Shown one piece after another: positions 22,896-33,939 of a stretch of 64,000 nt of DNA. How positions within the stretch are numbered: position 1 is the first letter of the stretch; every line of letters begins with the position of its first letter. Location: assembly GCA_032718565.1 (NCBI GenBank), contig JAVGVS010000012.1, positions 5,042,502 through 5,106,501 on the forward strand, written 5' to 3'. Both the position numbers and the translations under genes were made by a program. Origin of the DNA: Distichodus sexfasciatus. Lineage: Eukaryota > Chordata > Actinopteri > Characiformes > Distichodontidae. Below the pieces are notes generated by a model that was not told where the DNA came from, did no database searches, and saw only the letters and a list, made by a program, of their open reading frames with translations.

Positions 22896-24576
22896 TTAAG
22901 TTCACTACACTGCTATAATAGATTTGAATTTGTCCACTGTATGACCTTAACTGCAAAATGAACCTGCTATTTTAAATTATTTTTATAAAGCTTAATATGA
23001 GCAGGATTCATTTTCCTTATTTGGATGATTTTTTGAATAAAATTTGTGCTGGCTAGCATTTGAGTTCTGAAAATCTGATAACATTTGATACATTTTCTTT
23101 AATAATCTAGCGTAGGTATTACATAAAGGTCTTAAGGCACCAAACAGGTAAATAAATGAAAGAGAAGCAGGATTCTGAGAGTGCATAGAGGCAAGATTAT
23201 CCACTGATTGTAATCAGTAAGTCTGGCCTCTTACCCATCCGCACTTATGCCTACAAATAATACTAAATCCATTAGAAACCAGAGTGATAATTTACCATCT
23301 GAACAGTTCATTAAGAAATGCTGTTAGGAGTCTGTTTTGAGCAAGGGGTGCTGTTCTCCTAAATGATCCCTGAGGGCCATGACCATCATTTCAGTCTCTG
23401 TGTAGAAAACACTAATGTGTCCATTAATTTTTAGCAAATCATTGGACTGACAAGTCTTATCTTAATTTCCTTCCTAACTTGCTTATATGATTAGCATATA
23501 CTCTTGTAGAAGCCACTCTGGTTAGGATTAATTTAGTGCTTTATCCTTTATAACATTTTCAGTAAGAAAGGGAGGAAACGTTTGGTTGGTGGTTTGCTTT
23601 TGGAAGGATCAACATTGGCTCTCTGTGGTAATAGTATCATGACTTGTGTAACGTCTGGCCAAGTCTGGTACTTAGATCTGTTTTACGAACCTTGCCCTGT
23701 GAAAAAAACTGCTGTAACCTCACGACTCTGAGATGCTTCATAAATAAAAAAAAACAGACATAGATATAGCCCTCCTGAGAAATACAGAATAACTGTCACT
23801 GATGCCTGCTTCCCATAAGTCACTTCCCAAAAGTCAGTAAGCAGGAAAAGGAGATAATACTTTCTTCCTTAAAAGCCTTCATAAACCTTCAATAAAGGGG
23901 TAAGGTCAAGGTGTGGGCAGTAAAAGTGAAAGGATAGTTGATTTTTTGAAAGCTATGTCCTAAGGAGGACCTAATGTGTCATAAATATATCTGGAATTTT
24001 AAAAGGTTTGGCCTAGCTAATTTGGCCTACATGTATCTGCAATGTTATATGTATTAATTGATTCATTCATTTTACATTTTAGATTTGGGAGGAAGTTCAT
24101 AAGAGTGTCTGTTTTTAACTCTTGGATGCTGAGGAACATATCATCTTTCTGTAAATATTGACATATACCAATACGGTAGCCATACAGCCATACAAGGTGG
24201 ACTTGCTCTGGTTTATCAATGAGACACAAAATCAGGAATATTCAGTAACATGTCCTGCTCTGCCCTTATGATATAGGAGATCTATTCCCTTAACAATATC
24301 TCTCAAATGTGTGCTTCTGGGGTGAATACTATCTCAAATTGTCAATGCAAAAAACAAGTTTTTATAAAGATGTTTTCTTTTTAGTTTATTACAAATATTT
24401 AAAATCTTACAATATTTTATAATTCTATTTGTGTGATTCATGCTTAAATAATATATTACTACATTGCTACATTAGTAATATAGTAATTTTATAGTGAAAT
24501 AACATACATTTTATTTCTTTTAAAGCAAATATAGTTGGGGCTGCTATATTATAGTTTTTTAACCATATTATATTCA

Positions 24577-24825
24577 GGAGGCAGTTGGTGGCGCCCCGTT
24601 TACACCGTGACCAAAAGGTTGCCGATTCCAATAAAGACCAGTAAAGTTACAAGTGAGGTACTCATGAGCAAGGTACCGTCCCCAAGCACTGCTCCCCAGG
24701 TGCTGCCCATGTCAGCTGTCCACTGCTGCTTCACGGATGGGTCAAATGTAGAGGTGACATTTCGTTGTGGTGCACGGTGTGCTGTGCTGTGTTGACAATG
24801 GCAAATACTCACTCACTTTCACTTT
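24577..24825 (+). mobile_element. tRNA-derived SINE, family B, complete
   Basis: It has a head (GGCAGTTGGTGGCGCCCCGT), a B-box-like AGGTTGCCGATTCCAATAAA, a body with AAGCACTGCTCCCCAGGTGC, and a tail ACTCACTCACTTTCACTTT. It is oriented with the RAMP gene. Confidence 0.8.
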
Positions 24826-24942
24826 AGTACACAATTCTATTAAAGGAGTACGGAAAATGAATTTACTTATAAATCATTTATTTACTGTTCTTTAGATCAA
24901 CTGTAATTATAACTGATCATTATTTACGTAAGGTATGTACAT

Positions 24943-25121
24943 GTGTTGGTGGTGTAGTGGGAGGACACTTGCCTTGGGACCAAGAGGTTGTGGGTTCGAA
25001 TCCGACCTCTAACGTTACCAATACTGGGTCCCTGAGAAAGACCCTTAACCCTAAGTTGCTCCCAGGGGAGCTGTCCCTGAAATTAGGAAATGTAAGTCGC
25101 TCTGGATAAGAGTGTCTGCTA
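24943..25121 (+). mobile_element. tRNA-derived SINE, family A, best-preserved copy
   Basis: The A-box-like TGGTGTAGTGGGAGG and B-box GGTTCGAATCC form a clear tRNA-like head. The body has CCTGAGAAAGACCCTTAACC and the tail AAGTCGCTCTGGATAAGAGT followed by GTCTGCTAAATG. It ends about 50 bp before the acceptor of the terminal RAMP exon. Confidence 0.85.
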
Positions 25122-25169
25122 AATGTGTATAATCAACATTTTAAACATTTTGTTTTGTGTTCTTCACAG

Positions 25170-25425
25170 TGAGTACCACTTCTTCTCAGCATGCACAGAG
25201 AACAACGCAATGCGGATCGGCTGCTTTTGGCCTAGCCCTGAGGTGGAGCACTACATCATCCACATCCACAAACTCTTCTTTTCCAACTGCACCGTGAAAT
25301 CTGTAGTGTGGGAAGATCCATCAGAAGACACAGTCATCATTCTTATCCTCGTTCCCGTCTTTCTCACGTTGGCAATGGTCGCCTTGGTGGTATGGTGCAG
25401 CAAGCGGAGTGACATACTGGCCTAG
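25170..25425 (+). CDS. ramp3: Receptor activity-modifying protein (RAMP3-like), terminal exon
   Basis: This exon follows TTCTTCACAG and completes the split codon begun at 8730-8731. It encodes the rest of the ectodomain, with cysteines four to six (FSACTEN, IGCFWPSPEV, FFSNCTV), giving the six-cysteine pattern of RAMP1 and RAMP3 and not the four of RAMP2. A glycosylation motif NCT is present. A single membrane span (TVIILILVPVFLTLAMVALV) follows, then a very short cytosolic tail, CSKRSDILA, and the stop at 25423. FFSNCTV, the EDP motif and LVVW-x-SKR-x-D are closest to RAMP3 as I recall it. Fish have extra RAMP paralogues, so the symbol is tentative. Confidence 0.9.
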
Positions 25426-26375
25426 TGTTAAAGTTCAGGACCCCAAAAAAGAGCCCCTACCATATTACGTAGCTGTGACAGCTTGTTTGATGAGACATAG
25501 ATGTGAAGACTCCACAGACGATGACCAAAAAGGACCTAAAATAGACGCTAATGGAGCAAATGACCCATGGAGGTGGTGGACTAAGTGTGTCAGCATTTTG
25601 TTGATTCCAGATACAAATGGACACAATGGATAAATATAACACATAAAGGCAGAGGAAAAGACTAATGATTAATACGCCATTGTGTGCTATTTTGATATTT
25701 TCCTTTAACGACTTATTCATCTTGACTACTGTGACAGATCATTTGTGATATTTTATGTTAATAATATGAACGCTGAAACCAAGGATGTACAGTTTTAAGT
25801 TTTGCCTGTCTACTGTATAGATAGATGGCTGTTTAAATATAGCTTTTTCACCCTTCTTGCCATCCGCTGTGCAGTGTACTGTGCATTTTTAAGCTTGACT
25901 TCATGAGTTCAGTGCTGAGGTCTCATGAAGACTCTCACTGATTGCTCCATCAGAGTTAATGGAAGTTTCACTTCAGGCTCCTGTGATTCAAGATTTAAAT
26001 GTAAAAGTAGTATTTCTGCTCTATTTTGCAGACTGAGTTGATTTAATAGAATGTGTTTTTCAATCTAGGATTCAGTTAATCGTGTCCTGCACTGAAATCT
26101 ACTGTTTGTTATTAAATAAGGCAGAATTACATTCTTTGGACCATTCATTCTTAACCTTCTACAGTGTTGAGTGTTTCTGTGAAAGTTTTTCATGCAGCGA
26201 ATCTGTCACGCTTTAATGTCCTTGCCAGATTTAGAACCCGTCACCTGAGCAGGAAGCAGGATTGTTTTTTTGTAATCCAAAAAGAGAAATTGTTAAGAAC
26301 AATGAAAGGGACCAACAATAAGCATTGCTTAAAAAAAGGCTAAAACTATGAGACCAAAGAAATGTAATAAAGGTG
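25426..26375 (+). other. Probable 3' untranslated region of the RAMP gene
   Basis: No coding signal is seen after the stop. The first AATAAA on the + strand that I noticed is at 26366-26371; a weaker ATTAAATAAGG lies near 26112. Which signal is used cannot be told. Confidence 0.35.
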
Positions 26376-28643
26376 AACAGGAAAAAAACAAAAGGACACA
26401 GTTAAATGGTCATAAATAAAGTCCCACACATTAACTGTACCATTTAGAATGCACTGAATGGTGTGTATGGGAATTATTTTAGGACAAACAAATAAAATAA
26501 GACAGGAGGCATTATTTATATGAGAAGGAAAAGCAGTGCATTGTGAAAGGCCTAAAGACACAAACTGAAGACAATGACAAAATCTTGCTTCATGCCCTCA
26601 AGCATTGCCATATGAGGCAGTGGTCCTTCAAGCTGCAGTGCAGGAAGGATATAAACTCTTTCCCAGAGTAGGCAAAGAATCAGAGGAAATGGGTTGGCTA
26701 TGAATTTTACTGAAGTAGGTACAGGAACTGTAGAGAGTGCAATTTTCCCCCAAACATTGTTGCAGCTTGTATTGCACTGCCAGTGCCACTGTGGTGAGAC
26801 ATTATATTATCCAACTTTTCATGTATTTATGTGACTTAAAAATATAATCTGATTGTGCCGTGAAACGTAGTGTCTTTTGTTGTGTGACGTGGTGATTTAT
26901 ATGTCTAAAATGCTTGTGTATTGTGGAGTGTAAAGAGATTTTTGTATTTGTATTTCATAGCCAATTTGTTACTTTTTTATTGTTCCCTGTATGTCTTTTC
27001 TTCTCACTAAGAGAAGCAAACCTTGTTTTCCCATACTAAGATGCAGGCGGCTAAACAGGACGTCACCCTGACTGACCCTCCTCCCCTTTTGCTTCACAAA
27101 TGATTTATGGCACATAGGCTAATCCGCTCAGACAGACCATCCCCTGAAGCCTCACAAGATCGACGCTGTAATCAAATTCATGAAGTCTGTTTTATAGCCA
27201 TGAACAGCAGGACAGCTGCGTTCATTCATGGAGGTTTTGAAACCGTTAAGTGCTTGATTATTTCCAATAAATTCATGCTCTCTGCAGAATGTTTGCTCAG
27301 GATCTCTTTTTAAAGACAACAATAAATTAAGATTAACGTCACTATCACATGGTTCAATGTCATAGTTGCACTGGCATCATGCAAATGTATGAAACGTACA
27401 AAATAGACAGCATACGCGTTGTTTTGAAATACTGCATATCTGTCAGTTACCATGAGCAGAAACTGTTTTATTGTGAAATAGAAGGGATGGGTTCAAAGTT
27501 TTTTTTACTCAGTGGGCCTCAAGCATCTATTTCCTGTTTATACAGTTAATCCCATGCTGCTGTGTCCAAATTTAACCTAAAACAGAGGCCAGCCAATTTG
27601 AGCAGCTTGACTATGAAACTGTTACGATACTAAATCACAGTGATTTTTGATTAGAGCTTCTGTAAGACTCATTGCAACGTGTTATTTGTGATTTTTGCTT
27701 GTTTCACTTGAGTTCACGGCTTAAACAAAAGATTAATTGCAGAACATTCAACTAAAAATAATCTTTTACTTGTATGATTAAATCCTTGCAATTGTTTAAA
27801 AATGTGATACTCTGAAAGTATTAATTAACCTAAAATGGATCAAACCGTCACAAATTATATTAAACCTTTATGCACAATGTCTGCTTGAGCACCCTTAACC
27901 CGAATTAGTTGACTTTACTAGAAATTTGTGTGGAAACCCGTTGCACTAAGCAAGATTAGTTTTTACAAATCTAAAACTAAACGGGTTAAGCTTTATAAAC
28001 ATAAAAATGTTAGTGGGTGCAGTAGACAAATCAGGTTTGCATTAGTAGTCTTTACTGAAAACCATTAGTTCACACTTTTTTTTGGTGTACAATTTATATT
28101 AAAAAATCTTACTGAATATTAATTCTAAGTATTGATAAATGTTATATTACATAATGCCTTTTAATTAAGAAATAATACTAGTTAAAGAAATAAACTAACC
28201 GCATTCCAATGTTTTTATTGCTCGTAAAAACAGGCAGTACAGTGTATTCATCCATGTATGAACTTGCCATACAAAAGACAAGTAACATTTTTTGACATGC
28301 AATTCTTGTTTGCTAGTCAACAACTGTACAAATTGCTTACAGTAACATGAACACATAGTATTCAACAATATGCCATATCCCTCTGAGTGACTAAACATGC
28401 ATTAAAACTGGATAAGCATTAAAACTTGAGTCAACTCTTTAAAACAAAGATGACCACTGTAAATTTTAAACATTTTTACCACAGAAAACTGGTACAATTT
28501 AACTCTTTATTTTCTCTTTTAACCTCTTCTAATTTAACTGGTTTAATTTAACTTGCAGCAATGACAGGACATTTGGAACAAGATAATCACCTCAGAGATT
28601 AATTGTGCACATCAAGAACAGTAAACAGCCACTCCTGTCAAAA
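26376..28643. other. Unassigned intergenic sequence
   Basis: No transposon ends, RNA gene or splice-bounded coding segment was recognised. Only short chance open frames occur. Confidence 0.4.
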
Positions 28644-28964
28644 TTAAATTGCAAGCTGGTTCTTTAATGTCTGTAACATGGGCTTCAAGTCAGTGTGGCC
28701 CACCATTAGAAGTACCTGTTGGATGAACTGGAATGTGTTCTTCATTGGTTTGGGGTAGTTTAGATGAAGTGCATACATAAGTCCAAGGAGAAGGCACATA
28801 GCCTTTGGCAAGTCTTTAATGCTTTACATCACAACTTCTCCCTCGATGACAATCTTAAATGAGGCTGGATTGAGATGCAGAGAGGATGGAGACACAGCAC
28901 CTTCACGCTCAACAAGGAGGATTCCAAGGTCAAGGTCTTGGAACACATGATCATCAGCAGAGTC
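28644..28964 (-). pseudogene. C-terminal exon of the zinc-finger family gene, with an in-frame stop
   Basis: Reading starts right after the acceptor at 28964. It gives DSADDHVFQDLDLGILLVER, then a Ser-Ser-Leu-His-Leu block and VIEGEVVM, then TAA (28826-28824). The same frame continues for 59 more codons (SIKDLPKAMCLLLGLMYALH and onward) to a second stop at 28646-28644, where LKNQLAI ends the protein. The continuation beyond the TAA is open and family-like, so the TAA is a recent lesion or the protein ends early. Confidence 0.65.
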
Positions 28965-29039
28965 CTAACAGAACACATTCAAGACATTAGTCATTAAATA
29001 ACTATTAACTATGTTAAATAATGAGTCAAATAATGAGAT

Positions 29040-30155
29040 AAGTCAAATAATGAGAAAGAACCAAACTGCCTATCACAGCTATGCTGATGATACCCAGATT
29101 TACCTAGCATTATCACCAAATGACTACAGCCCCATTGACTCCCTCTGCCAATGCATCGATGAAATTAACAGTTGGATGTGTCAGAACTTCCTTCAGTTAA
29201 ACAAGGAGAAAACTGAAGTCATTGCATTCGGAAGCAAAAAGGAAGTTCTTAAGGTGAATGCATATCTTGATGCTAGGGGTCAAACAACTAAAAACCAAGT
29301 CAGGAATCTTGGTGTGATTATGGAGTCAGACCTTAGTTTCAGTAGTCATGTCAAAGCAGTAACTAAATCAGCATACTATCATCTTAAAAACATCGCAAGA
29401 ATTAGATGTTTTGTTTCCAGCCAAGACTTGGAGAAACTTGTTCATGCCTTTATCACAAGCAGGGTGGATTATTGTAATGGTCTCCTCACTGGCCTTCCCA
29501 AAAAAACCATTAGACAGCTGCAGCTCGTCCAGAACGCTGCTGCCAGGATTCTGACTAGAACCAGAAAATCTGAGGATATCACACCAGTCCTCAGGTCCCT
29601 ACACTGGCTTCCAGTTACATTTAGAATTGATTTTAAAGTACTTTTACTGACATATAAATCACTCAATGGCCTAGGACCGAAATACATTGCAGATATGCTC
29701 ACTGAATATAAACCTAACAGACCGCTCAGATCATTAGGATCGAGTCAATTAGAAATACCAAGGGTTCACACAAAACAAGGGGAATCCGCTTTTAGCTATT
29801 ATGCTGCCCGCAGTTGGAATCAGCTTCCAGAAGAGATCAAATGTTCTAAAACATTAGTTACATTTAAATCTAGACTCAAAACTCATCTGTTTAGCTGTGC
29901 ATTTACTGAATGAGCACTGTGCTTCGCCGAACTGATTGCATTCCTGTTTTTAACTATCTTGAACTTATTTTAAATCAATTTTTAAATCATTTTTAAATCA
30001 TTTTGCTGTGCTGATTGTTTTTATGATTATTGTTTTTATGATTATTGTTTTTATGATTATTCTACTTCCTTTTATGTAAAGCACTTTGAATTACCTCTGT
30101 GTATGAAATGTGCTATATAAATAAATTTGCCTTGCCTTGCTTGCCTTGCCTTAAA
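29040..30155 (+). pseudogene. 5'-truncated L2-group LINE
   Basis: The open frame 29011-29913 enters the element at the reverse transcriptase YADDTQIYL block and continues to the normal C-terminus. It has the HLKNIARIR, VDYCNGLLTGLPKKTIRQLQ and LHWLPV blocks. These blocks match those of the intact LINE at 54332-57840, though it is a different subfamily. The 3' end has an AATAAA and a CTTGCCTTGCCTTGC-type tandem tail near 30125-30152. The endonuclease and most of the RT are missing through 5' truncation. The frame is unbroken. Confidence 0.9.
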
Positions 30156-30299
30156 CAAATAGTCTGACACATGCAAACTAATGTATGAATTGGTTATGAC
30201 TGCTTTTTCAACTCTTCATTAAAAGGGTTAGTAAAAAAAAAATATATATATATATATATTTTTTAACTTTTGACCGTGTGTGTGTGTAAATGTGCACAA

Positions 30300-30439
30300 A
30301 CAATCTTGGTGTAGGCAAGGGAATGGAACAGTTCTGCTGTAACTTCCATGTTTTAACCTATAATGTTTTAATAGGTAACCCCGTTTGTCACATATAAATT
30401 CACAAAACTTACACTTCCACTGCATCTTCTCACATGGAG
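30300..30439 (-). pseudogene. N-terminal zinc-finger exon of the degenerate gene
   Basis: After acceptor TTTTCACAG the leader CTCCATGTGAGAAG precedes ATG at 30425-30423. The protein starts MQWKCKFCEFICDKRGYLLK, followed by HYRLKH, forming a C2H2 finger (C-x2-C-x12-H-x4-H). A second cysteine-rich segment, PFPCLHQDCLCTF, follows. The frame then runs into an ACACAC tract and low-complexity AT sequence near 30240-30290, where family resemblance ends. Confidence 0.6.
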
Positions 30440-31570
30440 CTGTGAAAACAGAGCATAAGCAAACTTTTAGAAAAAGTTGCAGATAAAATTCCACTGTAAA
30501 AGTTAGGCACCAAGTAATGATCTTGTATATTCCAATTTTCGATAAGTTAACAGCTATATAAAAAATCACTAATGGAAAACTTAAAGTAGCATTTTTTCCA
30601 ATTAGTTTAAAATAAAAAATACACACGCTAGCATTAGCCACATGGAAAGCACGTGTAAGTTACATGCATGAGCGCGAACCAGCAGAAAAAATAAAGTTAA
30701 CGAAATAAACACGTTGCAGCTAAACTGTGAGCATACAAAAACACTCTGGATAATGTTACGATATATGAAATGACAAAAATAGCTGAATTAAAAGTTAACG
30801 TTATATCTAAACCATGAACCGACAGAAAAAAAGCGTCTATCTGCACATTAACACTTTGTCATCTTTTTAGAGTTCAACATCGGTCCATATTTTGGGTTAG
30901 CACTTTTTTTCAGAAAGATATCTGCAGATAATACTCTTTCTAAACTCACCGATTCACGTTGTTTTCAGAGATTAGCCGCTGACGCGTCAACCCATCTCTT
31001 GAGGCAGCTGCAGCTCTCTGCTCACGCGACCTGCTTCAAAAAGCCCCTCCCGCTTTTCAAAAACCTAACATACTGAGTGATGTCTTCTTAACTTGATCAG
31101 TGTAGTCAATTATTTGTCTAAATAGTGCAAACAACTACTATTTTTTAGCAGTGACAACTTAAAAAAACAAAACAAAAAAAACAATAAAGAATACGTAATG
31201 ACTGCTTACATTTTTTGGTTTAGACAAAATCCGGGTTAAGAGTGAGTGGACAACTATCCATTGGCTTGTAATTCCTGCATATTTAATCACAATATTAAAT
31301 ATGAACTAGACAGATGTGACATCTATTTTTGCTGGCTGTTATAACTAGCTACTAAGTGATTTCATGTTTCTAGCAAATATATGGAACCAATGACATGGAG
31401 TTGGGAGATGGAGATGTAATGATTACAAATTAGAATGTAAAAGCAGTTGAGTGCATTAAATTTAGACTCTATTGTGTCATAAAGGAAATGCAGCTGTACT
31501 GCTGTACTTGTGGCTTCTCGCATGTCTCAGACAACTGGACAGCGAAATAGGAACTATAATATTGTTATTT

Positions 31571-31604
<34 letters not shown>

Positions 31605-31605
31605 A
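31571..31605 (+). repeat. (AC)n microsatellite
   Basis: A run of CTCTCTCTCACACACACACA type dinucleotides about 35 bp long. No gene nearby uses it. Confidence 0.85.
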
Positions 31606-31873
31606 AGTATAACATTTTATTTAGGGATGGTACCTTTTTCATGAGTACTTCAGTGGTACCTTCCGATCATGGGGCCAACTCCTAAACTGTTACTCTATCA
31701 ACAGGCATTTGATAAATGAGACCAAACGCAGTTGGAGTTGAGGTCAAAGTTGTTAGTCCTCTTTTGAACATTTTAGTCTTTCTAAGAAAATTACAAGTAT
31801 CAAATGTATTTATTACATAATTCATAAGTGTTTCCTAAAGGATTTAAACCTAATAAAATAACATTTCAGAGAT

Positions 31874-32208
31874 CCTTCATTCGTTCATTCATTCATTTTC
31901 TGAACTGCTGAATCCCAATCAGGGTCGTGGGGGGACCGGAGCCTATCCCGGGAATAAGGCGGGGACCAACCCTGGGCAGGCGCCAAAACACACCACAGGG
32001 CACACACACTCACACCTTACAGAGCCAATTTAGAGTCGTCAATTGACCTATAGTGCATGCTTTTGGACTGTGGGAGGAAACCCACACAAATATGGGTAGA
32101 GCATGCAAACTCCACACAGAGGGACCCTACGGCTGTCCCCGGGGTTTGAACCCAGGACCTTTTCGCTGTGAGGTGGCAGCGCTAACCACTGCGCCACAAT
32201 GCCGCCCC
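31874..32208 (-). mobile_element. Complete tRNA-derived SINE, family C, with 11-bp target duplication
   Basis: On the - strand the element starts with a tRNA-like head: GTGGCGCAGTGGTTAGCGCT as A-box region, then GGTTCAAACCC as B box. It has a body of about 250 bp and ends in a GAATGAATGAA tail. A perfect 11-bp duplication, ATTTCAGAGAT, flanks it (31863-31873 and 32209-32219), the signature of LINE-driven insertion. Fragments occur at 7760, 45110, 49972, and split at 50905 and 59950. Confidence 0.9.
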
Positions 32209-32639
32209 ATTTCAGAGATGATTCATGAAATATATTAACAAAAAAAATTTTTTAAGTGGGGGAACGCCCACAATTACCATGCTCCGAAAAACAGTTGTCT
32301 GTAGTGTATAGTGTATAGGCTCATGTCATGGTGATAACAAAACTCAATCTAAACAAAAGCTAAATATAGAGCATCAGCATGTTGGACAACAGACACAAGA
32401 CAAAGGTAGTTGTCTACAGGGTTCACGAACCAAAACAAGTATAGGAACAAGAGACATGTCGGCCGCTGGTGGCCGAACCAGGGATCACAGGCGTTAATTG
32501 CAGTTAGTAACTTGATAGCACATCCCTTTGGAAGGGTCCTTGCAGATCTTGCTCTTGAAAAATTACTCCAGGTCATCCAAATCAAAAGCAACATCTATGT
32601 GCTCAAAACAGCTGCATTTTTGTTTCATCAGACCAAGGT

Positions 32640-33010
32640 ACTTCCCCACATTTAATTCTCTCATTTGTGAATGAGTTTATAAACACCTCTGTTTGCTTTC
32701 TCCTTGCCCAGTTTTTCGGTGCATTACATACCTATTTACTATGTTTCCACTCTGACTGGATATTTTTATATTCTGAACCTGTTTTGTCTAATGGCATTTG
32801 TTATCCACTGTGTTGTCCATGTGTCTTGAATTTGTTTTCCTAATTTTTGCTCTTCCAGATTTGATCTTTACTTGTATACTTTTTACTTCTTTGTACATCT
32901 GGTTTATAACTCTGGGTCCAACCTCATTTCTCACTTTTGATTTTTTTTATTAAACCATGGTTTTTGGGTCTTTTGTGCTCTTGAGTCATCCTATGTCTTT
33001 GACAGGACAA
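32640..33010 (+). mobile_element. Possible LTR relic
   Basis: The T-rich stretch ends with a block TTTTTTATTAAACCATGGTT, followed by GAGTCATCCTATGTCTTTGA and CAG. This resembles the R-U5 end of fish Gypsy LTRs followed by a primer-site-like start. No partner LTR, target duplication or coding remnant was confirmed. Confidence 0.3.
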
Positions 33011-33939
33011 TGAACATTGACCCAACATGAGTTTTATGGAATACCTGGAGTAAACCCTGGATTAACTTACTCTGTCATCTTAAGCCAGCAGTCCCCTGTA
33101 CTGTAGAGAGTCTGACTGTGGATAGTAAGACTGCATTTGTTGCTAATTCTTGTAAGGTATTTGACAACCCACAGTTTGAGAACGGTCAGTGACCAACTTA
33201 ATGTTTGACATCAAGTTTCACGGACTATCACTGATTTTCTGCACATTGGTGACAAGCGTTGTCAGTGCAAACCAGTCTTTTAGTGTCATTTAATCAGAGA
33301 CTTAATCTCAATTTGCAAACTAGATCATTGTATTTGTCCTGCCATGATCATCAATCTGCCTCAATTTAGCTCTGCAATTTCCATCCCTGGCTGCTTCCTC
33401 ATTAAAACAATCAGCATAGTCCTGATCCTATGCAGCTGGGAAGAACTCTTCTTCTCAGTCCTGGCACAGGAATGACTCCACATCCTCCAGGAACTCCTAA
33501 GCCTGCATTGTAGTTAACCCATGTGCTGAGGTCATTGCTGATTGTCATGATCATCTTCATGGTAGGCAGTACAGTAGCATGAATGAGGCAAGTATGTTCA
33601 GCATGTAGGCAATCATGTCTGTATAACTTGCTGTGTACAGCTCACTTTTATATTAACAGTTAGGGTGAAATCTGCCTCTATTTCAGCGTTAATTGAATTT
33701 TATTGATCCTGAGTCCGCAAAGGCTTTCAGCAGAAATCTGTGAACTCTCTTCTCTATTTTCCATAAAAGATCTAGACGACTCGCCCATTGAATCTGAAGA
33801 AATCACTGATCAAGCATGTGGGATTAATCCACTTCCTTATCATAGAATCCTTTCGAGACCTCCTGACTGTAAGGCATGCCTGGCTGATAGCCAGCAGCTC
33901 ACACATGCTCCAGTGTTCACATCTTTCATTACAACGCAC

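Larger units (their letters stand above)
8732..25169 (+). other. Last intron of the RAMP gene, 16.4 kb, rich in transposons
   Basis: The intron starts GTAACT and ends TGTTCTTCACAG. It holds SINEs, DNA-transposon relics, a full Gypsy element and a solo LTR, each listed separately. The phase on both sides agrees. Its stretches without recognised elements (about 8740-9260, 9500-10340, 12070-12780, 13780-15070, 20110-20955, 21920-22310 and 22960-24570) show no coding signal. Confidence 0.8.
28644..31050 (-). pseudogene. Degenerate fish C2H2 zinc-finger gene, interrupted by an L2 LINE
   Basis: Three parts line up on the - strand. (1) A 5' exon ends at 30950 with donor TCG|GTGAGT, in a GC-richer stretch with a GC-box-like GGGAGGGGC. 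(2) A zinc-finger exon follows TTTTCACAG. (3) A C-terminal exon follows TTCTGTTAG and covers 28964-28644. The N-terminal finger and the C-terminal YALHLNYP...LKNQL block match, as I remember it, a large uncharacterised teleost family with one N-terminal C2H2 finger. The long middle part of that family is absent here and a truncated L2 occupies the gap. With the in-frame stop in part 3, this is most likely a decayed paralogue. A short functional isoform is less likely. Confidence 0.65.

Noticed and set aside
24943..25010. tRNA gene candidate with clear A and B boxes
   Set aside because: The body and tail continue into a SINE that has several relatives in the window, and no tRNA cloverleaf can be completed.
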